Assembly (NCBI GenBank): GCA_905339235.1
Contig: CAJPFG010000041.1
Coordinates: 1-64,000, forward strand
From: Phycisphaerales bacterium
Lineage (GTDB): Bacteria; Planctomycetota; Phycisphaerae; Phycisphaerales; UBA1924
Length of the DNA: 64,000 bases
Direction: 5' to 3'
Made by a program: the position numbers and the translations under genes. The first letter of the stretch is position 1; every line of letters starts with the position of its first letter. The notes under the pieces are model-generated. The model was not told the origin of the DNA and ran no database searches. It saw only the letters and a program-made list of their open reading frames with translations. This document shows positions 42,322 through 51,317 of this stretch, piece after piece.

Positions 42322-42610
42322 TGGCGCGGGGCATCCGCAAGGAGGTCTTCTACCCCGACCCGCCCGAGGCGGAGTGGCTGATGCCCAACGATTTCAAGCC
42401 GCTGGTGGGGCACCGGTTCTGGTTCAAGACCGATCCCATTCCGTTCTGCGAGGATCACACGGAGTGCGAGGTGGTGGAGTGTGAACCGCCGCGCCGCCTG
42501 GCGTAGACGTGGCTGATTGTCCGGCGCACGCAGTACAAGCGGCGGACGATGCCCGTGCTGGTAAGGTGGACGCTGACGCCCGATCGAGGCGGTACGAGGT
42601 CGCGCGCAAG
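42321..42610 (+). pseudogene. Decayed SRPBCC (AHSA1-like) gene
   Basis: The frame starts MARGIRKEVFYPDPPEAEWLMPNDF. Intact relatives have about a dozen residues between PPEA and the W-LMPNDF block (xWxALTDPxxLAE), so an internal in-frame deletion is likely. PPRRLA is then followed by TAG (42504-42506) where the family has Tyr (RLAYTW). The same frame continues after the stop with TW and, 50 bases later, VLVRWTLTPDRGGTR, the conserved strand VxWTLTPxxGGTR of the family. The gene therefore carries an amber codon and has lost its end. Its ArsR partner remains intact. Confidence 0.75.
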
Positions 42611-42665
42611 GCCTGACGTGAGGCTCGAGCGGCGCAGGCCCCGCGCCGGCGCGATATCTTGAGGC

Positions 42666-43400
42666 ATGAGCGCCATCGCGTGTCCGGTATGCGGGGCAAA
42701 GGTTGGTGTTGAGAACATCAACATCCGCGAGGGCGTGGCCCTGTGCCCCTCGTGCGGGCGGTTAACGCGCCTGGGCGAACTGGCGGAGGATCCCGCGCTG
42801 ATCGGCGTGGCGGAGGGAGAGCCGCCCCGGGGGTGCTGGATTCGCGATGACGGCGTCGAAACGCGGGTGGGCGCATCATCGCGGTCGGTCGGCGGGTTCC
42901 TGGGCGCGCTCTTCTTCACCGTGTTCTGGAACGGGATCGTGGGGATCTTCGTCCTGGTCGCGGCGGCGGGTACGTGGCAGCACCTGGTCGGTCCGCTTCC
43001 CGCGTGGGTACCGGGGATGGCCAAGGGCGGGAACGCCCCGATGTCCCTGGGGATGGTGGTATTCCTCTGGGTGTTTCTGACTCCGTTCATCACCGTGGGA
43101 CTGGTGATGGCGGGCGTGACGCTGGTGTCGCTGGCCGGTAAGGTGGAACTGCGGCTGCGCCAGGCCGAGGGATCGGTATTCGTGGGAGTAGGCTCGCTGG
43201 GGTGGCGGCGGCGGTTCGATGCCGGCGCGGTAAAACGCGTGCACCTGAACCAGACGTTGTGGAAGCAGAATGATCAGTCCAAGGAGGTCGTGGTGATCGA
43301 GGCTGAACGGAGGGTGGCGTTCGGATCGATGCTGACTGACGAGCGGCGGCGCTGGCTCGCGGCCGCGGCGGCGAAGTTGCTCAGGCCCAGGGCGGGCTGA
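42666..43400 (+). CDS. Membrane protein with N-terminal zinc ribbon
   Basis: 244 residues. CPVC (residues 6-9) and CPSC (27-30) form a rubredoxin-like zinc ribbon. Two membrane helices follow (about 78-103 and 124-158), and then a ~85-residue cytoplasmic region rich in beta-strand (VELRLRQAEGSVFVGVGSLGWRRRFDA). The architecture is common in planctomycetes but no function is known. It lies between the SRPBCC pseudogene and the carboxyltransferase gene. Confidence 0.75.
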   Translation: MSAIACPVCGAKVGVENINIREGVALCPSCGRLTRLGELAEDPALIGVAEGEPPRGCWIRDDGVETRVGASSRSVGGFLGALFFTVFWNGIVGIFVLVAAAGTWQHLVGPLPAWVPGMAKGGNAPMSLGMVVFLWVFLTPFITVGLVMAGVTLVSLAGKVELRLRQAEGSVFVGVGSLGWRRRFDAGAVKRVHLNQTLWKQNDQSKEVVVIEAERRVAFGSMLTDERRRWLAAAAAKLLRPRAG

Positions 43401-43426
43401 GGACGCCGGGCACTATCCTTGTCGCC

Positions 43427-45256
43427 ATGACCCAGACGCCGACGAACAGCCTTCGCGACCTGACCGCCGAGTTCCTGAAGACCGAGGAGAAGATCCGGCT
43501 CGGGGGCGGGAAGGGCGCGATCGACCGGCAACACGAGAAGGGGCGGCTGACGGCGCGGGAGCGGGTGGGCAAACTGGTGGATGCGGAGACGTTTTTTCAG
43601 GAGTTGGGGCTGTGGTGCGCGCACGGGATGTACCAGGAGCATGGGGGCGCGCCGAGCGCGGGGGTGGTGACCGGGATCGGCGTGGTGCGGGGGCGGCGGT
43701 GCATGATCATCGCGAACGACGCGACGGTGAAGGCCGGGGCGTTCTTCCCGATGACGTGCAAGAAGATCATCCGGGCGCAGACGATCGCGATGATGGCGCG
43801 CCTGCCGCTGATCTACCTCGTGGATTCGGCGGGGGTTTTTCTGCCGATGCAGGAGGATGTCTTTCCGGATACGGACGACTTCGGCAGAATCTTCCGGAAC
43901 AACGCGGTGATCTCGGCGATGGGGATTCCGCAGATCGCGGCCATCATGGGGTATTGCGTGGCGGGGGGAGGGTACCTGCCCGTGCTGTGCGACACCCTGC
44001 TGATGACGGAGGGGTCGGGGTTGTACCTCGCGGGTCCGGCGCTGGTGAAGGCGGCGATCGGGCAGGAGGTAAGCGACGAGGAACTGGGCGGGGCGGAGAT
44101 GCACGCGAGCGTGAGCGGGACGATTGACTTCCGGGAGAAGGATGATGAGGCGTGTGTTGAGCGGTTGAGGTCACTGGTGGAGAAGTATCGCATTCCACGC
44201 GGCGGCGCGGTGCCCGAGGCGCTTGGCCGCGAGATGACCATGAAACTCGATCAACTCCGCAAGGCGTTTTCCGGGCCCGACAACATCATCGACAAGGCCA
44301 TGAGCATGGCCGCGAGCATGTCGCCAGAGGTTGAGATCCCGGAGGTGGCACTATCCGCGGCCGACGACCCATACGCGCCGATCAGGACAGCGGACGAATT
44401 GTGGAGCCTGTTCTCCGACAAGGCGGGCACTCAGTACGACGCCAAGCAGATCGTCGAGTGCCTCGTGGATCGACGATTGCCGAAAGATGAACTCGACGAA
44501 AACGAGCCGGTCGTTTCGAGCTTTGACGAGTACAAGACGGACTACGGGCAGTCGCTCGTGTGCGGGTACGCCATGATTGGTGGGCGCGCTTGCGGCATCG
44601 TCGCGAACCAGAAGAAACTGGTGACGCGCACGATGCCGGGGGGCAAGAGCGGGCCGACGAAGGCGGTGCAGATGCCCGGGGTGATTTATGACGACTCGGC
44701 GGACAAGGCCGCGCGGTTCATCATGGATTGCAACCAGCGGAAGATCCCGATCGTGTTCCTGCACGACACGACGGGGTTCATGGTGGGGCGCGACAGCGAG
44801 CAGGGGGGGATCATCCGCGCGGGCGCCAAGATGGTGAACGCGATGAGCAACTGCGTGGTGCCGAAGATCGTGGTGATCCTGGGGGGCTCGTACGGCGCCG
44901 GGAACTACGCGATGTGCGGGCGGGCGTTTGACCAGTTCATGAGTTTCGCGTGGCCCAGCGCCAAGTGTGCAGTGATGGGGGCCAACCAGGCGACGGGGAC
45001 GCTGGCGATGATCGAGGAAAAAGGGCGCGAGCGGCGCGGCGAGAAGATCGACGAGGTCACGCACAAAGCGATCATGGACGCGGTGCGGGCGAGTTACAGC
45101 GAGCAGCAGGACATCCGGCACGGCGCGGCCCGGGGCTGGGTGGACCGGATCATCGAGCCGCACCGGACGCGCGAGGAACTGATCGCGGCGCTGGAGGCGG
45201 CGAACCAGGGGTGGGATTATTCAAGGGAGTTCAAGACGGGGGTGTTACAGACGTGA
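43427..45256 (+). CDS. Acyl-CoA carboxylase carboxyltransferase subunit, methylcrotonyl-CoA type
   Basis: 609 residues. The crotonase-like carboxyltransferase domains are clear: RLTARERVGKLVD, PLIYLVDSAGVFLPMQEDVFPD, DFGRIFRNNAVISAMGIPQIAAIMGYCVAGGGYLPVLCD, then IVFLHDTTGFMVGRDSEQGGIIRAGAKMVNA and SYGAGNYAMCGRAF ... AVMGANQATGTL. FPD ... FGRIF and the C-terminal pattern fit MccB, the beta subunit that carboxylates 3-methylcrotonyl-CoA in leucine degradation. It is ~70 residues longer than typical MccB (about 535). The biotin-carrying alpha subunit is not in the window. HMG-CoA lyase and an enoyl-CoA hydratase lie 6-7 kb downstream. Confidence 0.85.
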   Translation: MTQTPTNSLRDLTAEFLKTEEKIRLGGGKGAIDRQHEKGRLTARERVGKLVDAETFFQELGLWCAHGMYQEHGGAPSAGVVTGIGVVRGRRCMIIANDATVKAGAFFPMTCKKIIRAQTIAMMARLPLIYLVDSAGVFLPMQEDVFPDTDDFGRIFRNNAVISAMGIPQIAAIMGYCVAGGGYLPVLCDTLLMTEGSGLYLAGPALVKAAIGQEVSDEELGGAEMHASVSGTIDFREKDDEACVERLRSLVEKYRIPRGGAVPEALGREMTMKLDQLRKAFSGPDNIIDKAMSMAASMSPEVEIPEVALSAADDPYAPIRTADELWSLFSDKAGTQYDAKQIVECLVDRRLPKDELDENEPVVSSFDEYKTDYGQSLVCGYAMIGGRACGIVANQKKLVTRTMPGGKSGPTKAVQMPGVIYDDSADKAARFIMDCNQRKIPIVFLHDTTGFMVGRDSEQGGIIRAGAKMVNAMSNCVVPKIVVILGGSYGAGNYAMCGRAFDQFMSFAWPSAKCAVMGANQATGTLAMIEEKGRERRGEKIDEVTHKAIMDAVRASYSEQQDIRHGAARGWVDRIIEPHRTREELIAALEAANQGWDYSREFKTGVLQT

Positions 45257-45789
45257 AAGCGAAACTTCTCGGCATCGGCGCGACGTGCGTAGCGGGTATG
45301 GTGACCGTCTCGGGATGCGGCCCTCGACCGGTTGGGGCGAGCGCAAGCAGCCAAGAGCCACCGGCGGCTCGGTCGGTTGAGTTCCGAACAAAGCAGGGCG
45401 GCTTGGAGTTCGCGCTCACCTCTGTGAATGTGACGGGCACGATCAGTCTTTCGGGTGAGCGGAGCGTTTCGGGCGGACAGCCTTGGTCAACCGTGCTGCG
45501 CTTTGTGATCAGCGACCCTTCACGGGCGCTCCTGTTTTCAAGCGATCAAGACATCGCCGAGTTTGTGGTGCGGGCGGCGGACGCTGGAGGACAGACCGTC
45601 GCGGTCAGCCGCGAGCGAACGTCATCCGGGCCGGCCGGGCGTGGAACAGTAGCGTTTCCGCTGCCCAGTGACGGGAGTTATCAGGATCGCAATGTTGGCG
45701 GCGCTGAGTTCGAGTTTGAGTCGCGCTATCTGGTCTTCGGGTGCGGGAGCGGGGGCGACCTGGTTGCATGCAGCAACGAAGAGCGATAA
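45253..45789 (+). CDS. Putative lipoprotein
   Basis: 178 residues from GTG 45253, which overlaps the stop of the carboxyltransferase gene (GTGA). The N-terminus is a lipoprotein signal (KLLGIGATCVAGMVTVSGC, lipobox V-S-G-C). The rest is a beta-rich domain without recognisable family. Translational coupling to a metabolic enzyme is unexpected; it may only reflect compact spacing. Confidence 0.7.
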   Translation: MKAKLLGIGATCVAGMVTVSGCGPRPVGASASSQEPPAARSVEFRTKQGGLEFALTSVNVTGTISLSGERSVSGGQPWSTVLRFVISDPSRALLFSSDQDIAEFVVRAADAGGQTVAVSRERTSSGPAGRGTVAFPLPSDGSYQDRNVGGAEFEFESRYLVFGCGSGGDLVACSNEER

Positions 45790-45984
45790 ACAGACGGTTG
45801 AGAGTTCCATGGGAAGTGTCCAGACTGATTCAACGACGCCCTCGTGGCCTCTCGGTCTTTGGAACGAGCGAGTCTACACAAGTCCGAGCGCGAATGGCGG
45901 AGGTCTGCGTGTCGGGGCCGTTGTGCGCGTGGCCTCACGCCAGAGGTGGTACTTGACTTCCCGGCGTGGATTGTCGATACTCCT

Positions 45985-46120
45985 CTCGTGATCCGCATTC
46001 TCTCATCCCGCAGTTCATCTTCGTCCCGAAGAGGCCGCCGGGTGAGAGTGCGCATCGCATGACGTAGACGATGCACGCGAGTTCTCCGGTCGGCCGCAGG
46101 GTCGGCCGGTTTTTGTTTTT
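45985..46120 (+). ncRNA. Putative structured non-coding RNA with terminator
   Basis: Three nested or consecutive helices are visible. CCGCA-tt-CTCTCA-t-CCCG (45993-46010) pairs with CGGGTGAGAGTGCG (46039-46052), with small bulges. Inside its loop TCTTCG/CGAAGA (46018-46023 with 46027-46032) encloses a TCC triloop. GCATCG/CGATGC (46052-46057 with 46069-46074) follows. The segment ends with CGGCC/GGCCG (46091-46095 with 46104-46108) and TTTTTGTTTTT, a good intrinsic terminator. It does not match any RNA family I can recall. It could alternatively be the 3' UTR of the lipoprotein operon. Confidence 0.5.
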
Positions 46121-46167
46121 GGAGGTTGCGATGGCGTGGGCCGGGCGCGGTGGGTGCGAGCCCGGGT

Positions 46168-46254
46168 GGAAGGTGAACCGATGAGCGGCGTCGGTCCCGT
46201 CTCGAAAACGGGTAGGGCGTTCATTCGCCTGGGGTTCGAGCCCCCCGCCTTCCT
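46168..46254 (+). tRNA. tRNA-Ser(CGA), divergent
   Basis: Class II cloverleaf. The acceptor GGAAGGT/GCCTTCC (46168-46174 with 46247-46253) has one wobble. A D-arm (CCG/CGG) and anticodon stem CCCGT/ACGGG enclose the loop CTCGAAA with anticodon CGA at 46203-46205. The long variable arm GGCG-TTCATT-CGCC is typical of tRNA-Ser, and the T-loop GGTTCGAGCC is canonical. Irregular points: position 8 is G instead of U, the outermost T-stem pair is T-C, and the discriminator base is T rather than the G normal for serine. CCA is not encoded. It may be an atypical working tRNA or a decaying copy. Confidence 0.7.
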
Positions 46255-46487
46255 TTGGAGCGTGAAGCAGCGAGAGGACCTTCGAAGACTCAGGTCCGGC
46301 GTCCCACTCGGGTCCGGCGTCCCGGCGCGTGAAAACCGAATCATCGCCGGCTGGGGAGGGGCTTACGGACCGCGAGTATGTCAAAGAGGCAGGTGTTGGT
46401 CGATGCCGGCACGGCGCGCCGCGAGACCGGCGTTTGCGGGTAGTGCGAGGCCGTTTGCGGTGGCACGCGGCTTGCCGCTGGAGAGAC

Positions 46488-47438
46488 ATGGAAAATTCCC
46501 CGGAAGTCAAGCGTGAGCACTGGCTCCTGGCCGCGTGGCCGGGGATGGGAAATGTCGCCGTCCTGGGCGCGGGCCACCTGATCAATCAACTGGAACTGCA
46601 GCCCGTGAAAGAGTTGAGCGGGCGCGGGTACTTCGAGATCGGCGGCGTGGGCGTGCACGAGGGCGTGATCGTGCCGCCGCGGCTCCCTCGGAGCGTGTTC
46701 TTTACGCGTGAGGAACCGGTGGGCAACGTGGACCTGACGGTGTTCCTGGGAGAATCGCAGCCCACGAGCAACTCGCTGGGGTTCGCGCACGATCTGCTCG
46801 ACGAGGCGGCGGAGATGGAGATCGACCGGGTGATCACGTTCGCGTCGATGGCGACGCAGTTGCATCCGTCGCAGAATCCGTCGGTGCACGGGCTGGCGAC
46901 GGAGAAGTCGCTGCTCGAGTCGCTGGAGAAACTCGAGGTTCGACCGCTGGCCGACGGCGAGATCGGCGGCATGAACGGAGTGCTGCTCGGGGCGTGCGCT
47001 CAGCGGCGAATGCCGGGGCTGTGCCTGCTGGGCGAGATCCCGTACTTCGCGGCGGGAGTTCCCAATCCCAAGGCCGCGAAAGCGGTTCTGGAATCTCTGG
47101 CGATGCTCACGGGCACGGAGATCGACGTGAACGAACTCGTGCGGCATGCCGAGGTGGTGGATCAGGCCCTGATCCGGATGCTGGAGCACTCCAAGAAGGA
47201 AGAAAGGCCGGCGCCGATCGCGGATGTCGATGTGCCGGCCGCGGCCGCCGGCGAGGAGGGCGGCGCGAAGGCTCCCAAAGGGCTGGACTTGGCGGCGCGA
47301 AAGCGCATCGAATTGCTCTTTGACGAGGCGAAGAAGGACCGGGCCAGGGCCGTAGATCTCAAGCGGGAACTGGACCGGCTCGGCGTATTTGAGAAGTACG
47401 AGGATCGGTTCCTGGATTTGTTCAGGCGGGCCGAATGA
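46488..47438 (+). CDS. PAC2-family (proteasome assembly chaperone-like) protein
   Basis: 316 residues from ATG 46488 (GGAGAG seven bases upstream). LLAAWPGMGNVAVLGAGHLINQLEL and the later GEIPYFAAGVPNPKAAKAVLESLAML match the PAC2/DUF75 family, named for eukaryotic proteasome assembly chaperone 2. Bacterial members occur mostly in actinobacteria and planctomycetes and their role is unknown. The C-terminal ~60 residues are charged and helical. It overlaps the convergent zinc-ribbon gene by 17 bases. Confidence 0.83.
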   Translation: MENSPEVKREHWLLAAWPGMGNVAVLGAGHLINQLELQPVKELSGRGYFEIGGVGVHEGVIVPPRLPRSVFFTREEPVGNVDLTVFLGESQPTSNSLGFAHDLLDEAAEMEIDRVITFASMATQLHPSQNPSVHGLATEKSLLESLEKLEVRPLADGEIGGMNGVLLGACAQRRMPGLCLLGEIPYFAAGVPNPKAAKAVLESLAMLTGTEIDVNELVRHAEVVDQALIRMLEHSKKEERPAPIADVDVPAAAAGEEGGAKAPKGLDLAARKRIELLFDEAKKDRARAVDLKRELDRLGVFEKYEDRFLDLFRRAE

Positions 47439-47886
47439 TCGGCGAGACGCCGGAAGGGGCGCGGCCACATTCCGGGCACGACGCGCCGGCCTTGAGTCCC
47501 CGCCGGTCGTAGCCGCACGAACACTGCCACGTGGCGCGTGAGGCGCGACGGGAGATGGAGACGACGGCGCCGGCTCCGATGGCCACCGCGGGAATGAGCA
47601 GCACCGGGAGGGACAGGCCGCTGGAGCGCTGAGGCGTGAGTTGTTGCCCGCCGACAAGCAGGTTGCCCACGGCGTTGCGCTGGGCGCCGACCCAGAACCC
47701 GGATGCGGGTTTGGCGGTGCCGGGCATAAGCGTGATCGAAGTCCAGCCGCCCGAGGTCAGGCCCCACAGCCGGCCTGCGCCGTCGGACCAGAGCAGGCCG
47801 ATTCTGGCGGCCAGGACGATTCCCAGGCCGGCGGCGGCGACAAGAAAAGCGGCAAACCCGGCGCGGCGAGCGGGCGAACAGGGCAT
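47422..47886 (-). CDS. Small membrane protein with C-terminal zinc ribbon
   Basis: 154 residues. Two membrane helices (about 11-28 and 92-110) and a C-terminal [20 protein letters not shown] ribbon, the mirror arrangement of the planctomycete proteins that carry the ribbon at the N-terminus. Function unknown. It overlaps the 3' end of the PAC2 gene on the opposite strand. Confidence 0.7.
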   Translation of the reverse strand: MPCSPARRAGFAAFLVAAAGLGIVLAARIGLLWSDGAGRLWGLTSGGWTSITLMPGTAKPASGFWVGAQRNAVGNLLVGGQQLTPQRSSGLSLPVLLIPAVAIGAGAVVSISRRASRATWQCSCGYDRRGLKAGASCPECGRAPSGVSPIIRPA

Positions 47887-47958
47887 GCGCCATTGTTGGG
47901 CGGATCAGCCCCCGGCTTTCATGGGCTTTACGCGCGTGCGGCCGCGATACGCTCCTGT

Positions 47959-48678
47959 GTGGCGCCGCTTCCGAGCATTTCCTGGTCGTCCGACCGCACC
48001 CTTCGAGTGGAGTTGGCGGAGGAGATCTCCCCGGAGGCGCAGCGTCGGGTCGGCGCGGTGTACGAGGCCTTGCGGGCGGCGAATGTGAGCGGGATGGTGG
48101 ATGTCACGCCGGCGTATACGACGGTGCAGGCGACGTTCGAACCGGGGGCATTGACCGCTCCGTCCGCCGCGGAGGTGCAGGAGCGGGTGCGGGAGGTGGT
48201 AGCAGGGGCGTGGTCGCGGCGGGCGGTTCCATCGGCGGCGGGGCATGTGGCCGAGATTCCCGTGTGTTACGAGGGCGCCGACCTGGCGCCGGACTTGGCG
48301 GACCTGGCGGCGGCGCGCGGGTTGTCGGAGCGCGAGGTCATCGATCTGCATTCCCGCGCCGAGTACACCGTGGCGTTTGTCGGATTCTCACCGGGTTTCG
48401 GGTACCTCACCGGGTTGCCGAAGGCGCTGGAAACGCCGCGGCTGGACGTGCCGCGGACGCGGGTGCCCGCGGGGAGTGTGGGCATCGCGGGAGCGCAGAC
48501 CGGCGTGTATCCGCACTCGACGCCGGGCGGCTGGCGGCTGATCGGGCGCACGCCCATCACGCTGTTCGATCCGCAACGGCTGCCACCGTCGCTGCTGGTG
48601 ATCGGCGAGCGGGTGCGATTCAAGCCGATCTCGCGCGAGCGGTTCGAGGAACTCGCCTCGCGACGGAGCGGCGCGTGA
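47959..48678 (+). CDS. pxpB: 5-oxoprolinase subunit PxpB
   Basis: 239 residues from GTG 47959. [66 protein letters not shown] and [26 protein letters not shown] are signature blocks of the KipI/PxpB family (allophanate hydrolase subunit 1 domain). PxpA, B and C together hydrolyse 5-oxoproline to glutamate using ATP. The stop codon overlaps the pxpC start (GTGA), so the three genes form a coupled operon in order B-C-A. Confidence 0.92.
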   Translation: MAPLPSISWSSDRTLRVELAEEISPEAQRRVGAVYEALRAANVSGMVDVTPAYTTVQATFEPGALTAPSAAEVQERVREVVAGAWSRRAVPSAAGHVAEIPVCYEGADLAPDLADLAAARGLSEREVIDLHSRAEYTVAFVGFSPGFGYLTGLPKALETPRLDVPRTRVPAGSVGIAGAQTGVYPHSTPGGWRLIGRTPITLFDPQRLPPSLLVIGERVRFKPISRERFEELASRRSGA

Positions 48679-49631
48679 CGATCCGCGTGATCCATCCCGG
48701 CCAGTTCGCGACGGTCCAGGATCTGGGCCGCGTGGGGCAAGGGGCGCTGGGGGTGGCGGCCTCGGGCGCCGCCGACGTGCTCTCGCTGCGGATCGGTAAT
48801 CGACTGGTGGGAAACCGCGACGGGTTGGCGGCGGTGGAGATGACGCTGGTCGGCGGGACGTTCGAGTTCGACGAGGAGACGGAAATCGCCGTGACCGGCG
48901 CGTCCGCAGACGTGACGGTGACGGACGAAGAGGGCGCGAGCGCGGCGGGCGGGATGTGGCGCACGATCTCGGCGCCCGCGCGAGGGCGTGTCGCGGTCGG
49001 GGCGGCACGGAACGGCGCTCGCGTGTACCTGTGCGTGCGAGGCGGAATCGAAACCCCGCCGGTGCTGGGCTCGCGCGCGACGCACGTGCCCAGCGGGTTG
49101 GGGGGCGTGGCGGGGCGGCCGCTACGCGCGGGGGACGTGCTGCCGGTGGGGGCGGGACGGGCGGCGATGCTCGCGCTGGTGAACCAGGCGAAAAACCCCG
49201 GGCTGGTGTCGGTCTCGCGGCGCGTGCTCCGGGTGGTTTCCGGTGCGCACGCCGCGGTGTTCGGGCGTGAAGCCCTCGAAACGCTCGCGCGCGCGGAGTT
49301 TGAGGTAGGGGAGAAGTCGGACCGAACCGGGCTGCGGCTGACCGGGAGTTTGCTGAAAGCGCCGTCGGGTGACCTGATCACGGAGGGAATGTCACCCGGG
49401 TTCATTCAGGTGCCGCCGGGGGGCGAACCCATCGTGCTGGGTCCGGACGCGCCGCCGACGGGCGGGTACCCGGTGATCGCGGCGGTGGCGAGCGTTGACC
49501 TGCCGGTGCTCGGGCAGTTGCGGGCGCGGGATCGCGTGCGCTTCGAGTTGATCGACCTTCAGCGGGCGAGGATGCTGTACGAGGACCGCGAACGGACGTT
49601 GTCGGAGTTCATCGCAAGGATCGGCGGATGA
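48675..49631 (+). CDS. pxpC: 5-oxoprolinase subunit PxpC
   Basis: 318 residues from GTG 48675, overlapping pxp[46 protein letters not shown] is the opening of the KipA/PxpC (biotin-dependent-carboxylase-like, AHS2) domain; [20 protein letters not shown] and [38 protein letters not shown] complete it. Works with PxpA and PxpB. The last codon overlaps the pxpA start. Confidence 0.92.
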   Translation: MTIRVIHPGQFATVQDLGRVGQGALGVAASGAADVLSLRIGNRLVGNRDGLAAVEMTLVGGTFEFDEETEIAVTGASADVTVTDEEGASAAGGMWRTISAPARGRVAVGAARNGARVYLCVRGGIETPPVLGSRATHVPSGLGGVAGRPLRAGDVLPVGAGRAAMLALVNQAKNPGLVSVSRRVLRVVSGAHAAVFGREALETLARAEFEVGEKSDRTGLRLTGSLLKAPSGDLITEGMSPGFIQVPPGGEPIVLGPDAPPTGGYPVIAAVASVDLPVLGQLRARDRVRFELIDLQRARMLYEDRERTLSEFIARIGG

Positions 49632-50410
49632 GCGTGGCCATCGACTTCAACTGCGACTTGGGTGAGGACCCCGAAGCGGTGGCGAGCGGGCGCGACGATG
49701 GGCTCGCCGCGGTTGTGAGTTCGCTGAACATCGCATGCGGCGGTCACGCGGGCGACGAAGCGACAATGGATCATCTGGTGCGCGTGGCCAGGGAGTTGGG
49801 GCGGACCATCGGCGCGCACCCGGGGTACCCCGATCGAGCGAACTTCGGGCGCGTGGCCGTGGCGATGGGCGGTGCGGAGATCGAGGATTCGGTCCGGGCG
49901 CAGGTCGAGGCGTTGTGCAGGATCGCGCGGGCGCGGGGCGCGGCGGTGACGTTCGTGAAGCCGCACGGCGCGCTCTACCACGCCGCGATGCACCAACGCG
50001 AGGTTGCGGAGGCAATCGCCCGCGCGGCGCGCGCCGTCGATGCTGGGCTGGTGCTCGTCGGGCAGTGCGGAATGCCGGGGTTGGATTGGTGGCGGGCGCG
50101 GGGCATGAAGGTGGCCGCGGAAGCCTTCGCGGATCGGCGGTATGAGCCGGATGGGGCGCTGCGGCCGCGCACGAAGGCGGGCGCGCTGCTGGAGACGCCC
50201 GAGGCCGCGGCGGCGCAGGCGGTGGATATCGCGCTGGCGCGCGGCGTGAGCACGAAGAACGGAGCGCGGGTGGAGGTTCGTGCCGACACGCTGTGCGTGC
50301 ACGCGGACACGCCGCGTTCGCTGGATACCGCGCGGGCGGTTCGGAGTTCGTTGGAGTCGGCCGGGGTGCTGATCCGGCCCTTCGAGTCCGGGAGCGCCCG
50401 TAAGCAGTGA
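49628..50410 (+). CDS. pxpA: 5-oxoprolinase subunit PxpA
   Basis: 260 residues from ATG 49628, coupled to pxpC by ATGA. IDFNCDLGED, SLNIACGGHAGDEATM, IGAHPGYPDRANFGR and VKPHGALYHAA are the metal-site and substrate motifs of the LamB/YcsF family. It supplies the ring-opening component of the ATP-dependent oxoprolinase. The normal FGR-R ... and RYEPDGALRPRTKAGAL blocks are present, so it appears functional. Confidence 0.94.
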   Translation: MSVAIDFNCDLGEDPEAVASGRDDGLAAVVSSLNIACGGHAGDEATMDHLVRVARELGRTIGAHPGYPDRANFGRVAVAMGGAEIEDSVRAQVEALCRIARARGAAVTFVKPHGALYHAAMHQREVAEAIARAARAVDAGLVLVGQCGMPGLDWWRARGMKVAAEAFADRRYEPDGALRPRTKAGALLETPEAAAAQAVDIALARGVSTKNGARVEVRADTLCVHADTPRSLDTARAVRSSLESAGVLIRPFESGSARKQ

Positions 50411-50590
50411 TGCAGAAGTAAGTTATGGCACGATTGCGACGCAGAGACGCCAAAGTTGCAATGGCCGGGCTGGTTCGTGCGGTTGTTGGGGGACTGGGTT
50501 TGGGGGGCCTCGAAAAGTGAGTTGGAAGCGACGAACGCCGCGTTTGAGCGCGGCGGTGACCGTCGCGTGGTTGAGCACAAGGAGAAGGCA

Positions 50591-51097
50591 ATGAAGGTGA
50601 CCGGATTGGCAGTGACGGCGGCGCTGGTGCTGGCGGTCGGCGGGTTGGCGGCGTGGTCGCAACCGGCGAGCAAGCCGGCCTCGACGCAGCCGGCAACGGC
50701 GAAGGAGGCGAAGAAGTCGTTGTACGACCGGCTGGGCGGCGCGGACGGCATCGCGACGGTGATCGACGACTTCGTGCCGCGGGTGGCGACGAATCCGGTG
50801 ATCACGGCCAATCCGCAGGTGGCGGCGTCGCTCGCGAAGGCGTCGGTGCCGGGGATCAAGTTCAAGTTGACGGCGCAGGTGTGCGACGTGACGGGCGGGC
50901 CTTGGAAGTACGCGGGGCGCGGGATGAAGGAGGCGCACGCGAACCTGAACATCAGCGAGGCGGAGTGGAACGCGGGCGTGGCCGACCTCCGCGCGAGCCT
51001 GGACAAGTTCCACGTCCCCACCGCCGAGCAGGATGAACTGATCGGGCTGATCGCGACGACGAGGAAGGACATCGTGATGCCGACGGACACGAAGTAG
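50591..51097 (+). CDS. Exported truncated haemoglobin (group I)
   Basis: 168 residues; AAGGAG at 50579-50584 fixes ATG 50591. An N-terminal signal peptide (VTGLAVTAALVLAVGGLAAWSQ) and Ala/Pro linker precede a truncated globin: SLYDRLGGADGIATVIDDFV at the start, GGPWKYAGRGMKEAHANLNI with the proximal His H116, and DELIGLIATTRKDIV at the end. Group I truncated globins bind oxygen or nitric oxide. Most are cytoplasmic, so an exported form suggests work in the periplasm or paryphoplasm. It stands alone between the pxp operon and HMG-CoA lyase. Confidence 0.87.
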   Translation: MKVTGLAVTAALVLAVGGLAAWSQPASKPASTQPATAKEAKKSLYDRLGGADGIATVIDDFVPRVATNPVITANPQVAASLAKASVPGIKFKLTAQVCDVTGGPWKYAGRGMKEAHANLNISEAEWNAGVADLRASLDKFHVPTAEQDELIGLIATTRKDIVMPTDTK

Positions 51098-51317
51098 TCC
51101 GGGTGTGGAGGAGAGAGAGTTGTGAGCCCGGCGGACGCGCCGGGCTCGCTGCCTTTCAGGACAGGCGGGCTGTTGGCGAGGACCGAGCGCGGGACGCCGA
51201 GCATGACATACCCAACACCACCTCGACGCTGGTGTTCATCCGGCCGAGGGCGGCGATGTGGGCCGAGACCAGGCTCCGGGGGCGACGCGGCTGGCAATTC
51301 CTACACTTGCCCGCGAT

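Larger units (their letters stand above)
45790..46487. other. Non-protein stretch with putative structured RNA and tRNA
   Basis: 698 bases with no convincing protein gene. A hairpin-rich segment ending in a terminator occupies about 45985-46120, and a divergent tRNA-Ser is at 46168-46254. Reading frames crossing this region have no coding character. Confidence 0.6.

Noticed and set aside
46136-46516. Plus-strand frame of 126 residues across the tRNA-Ser region
   Set aside because: It covers the tRNA, has no ribosome site and no protein-like pattern.
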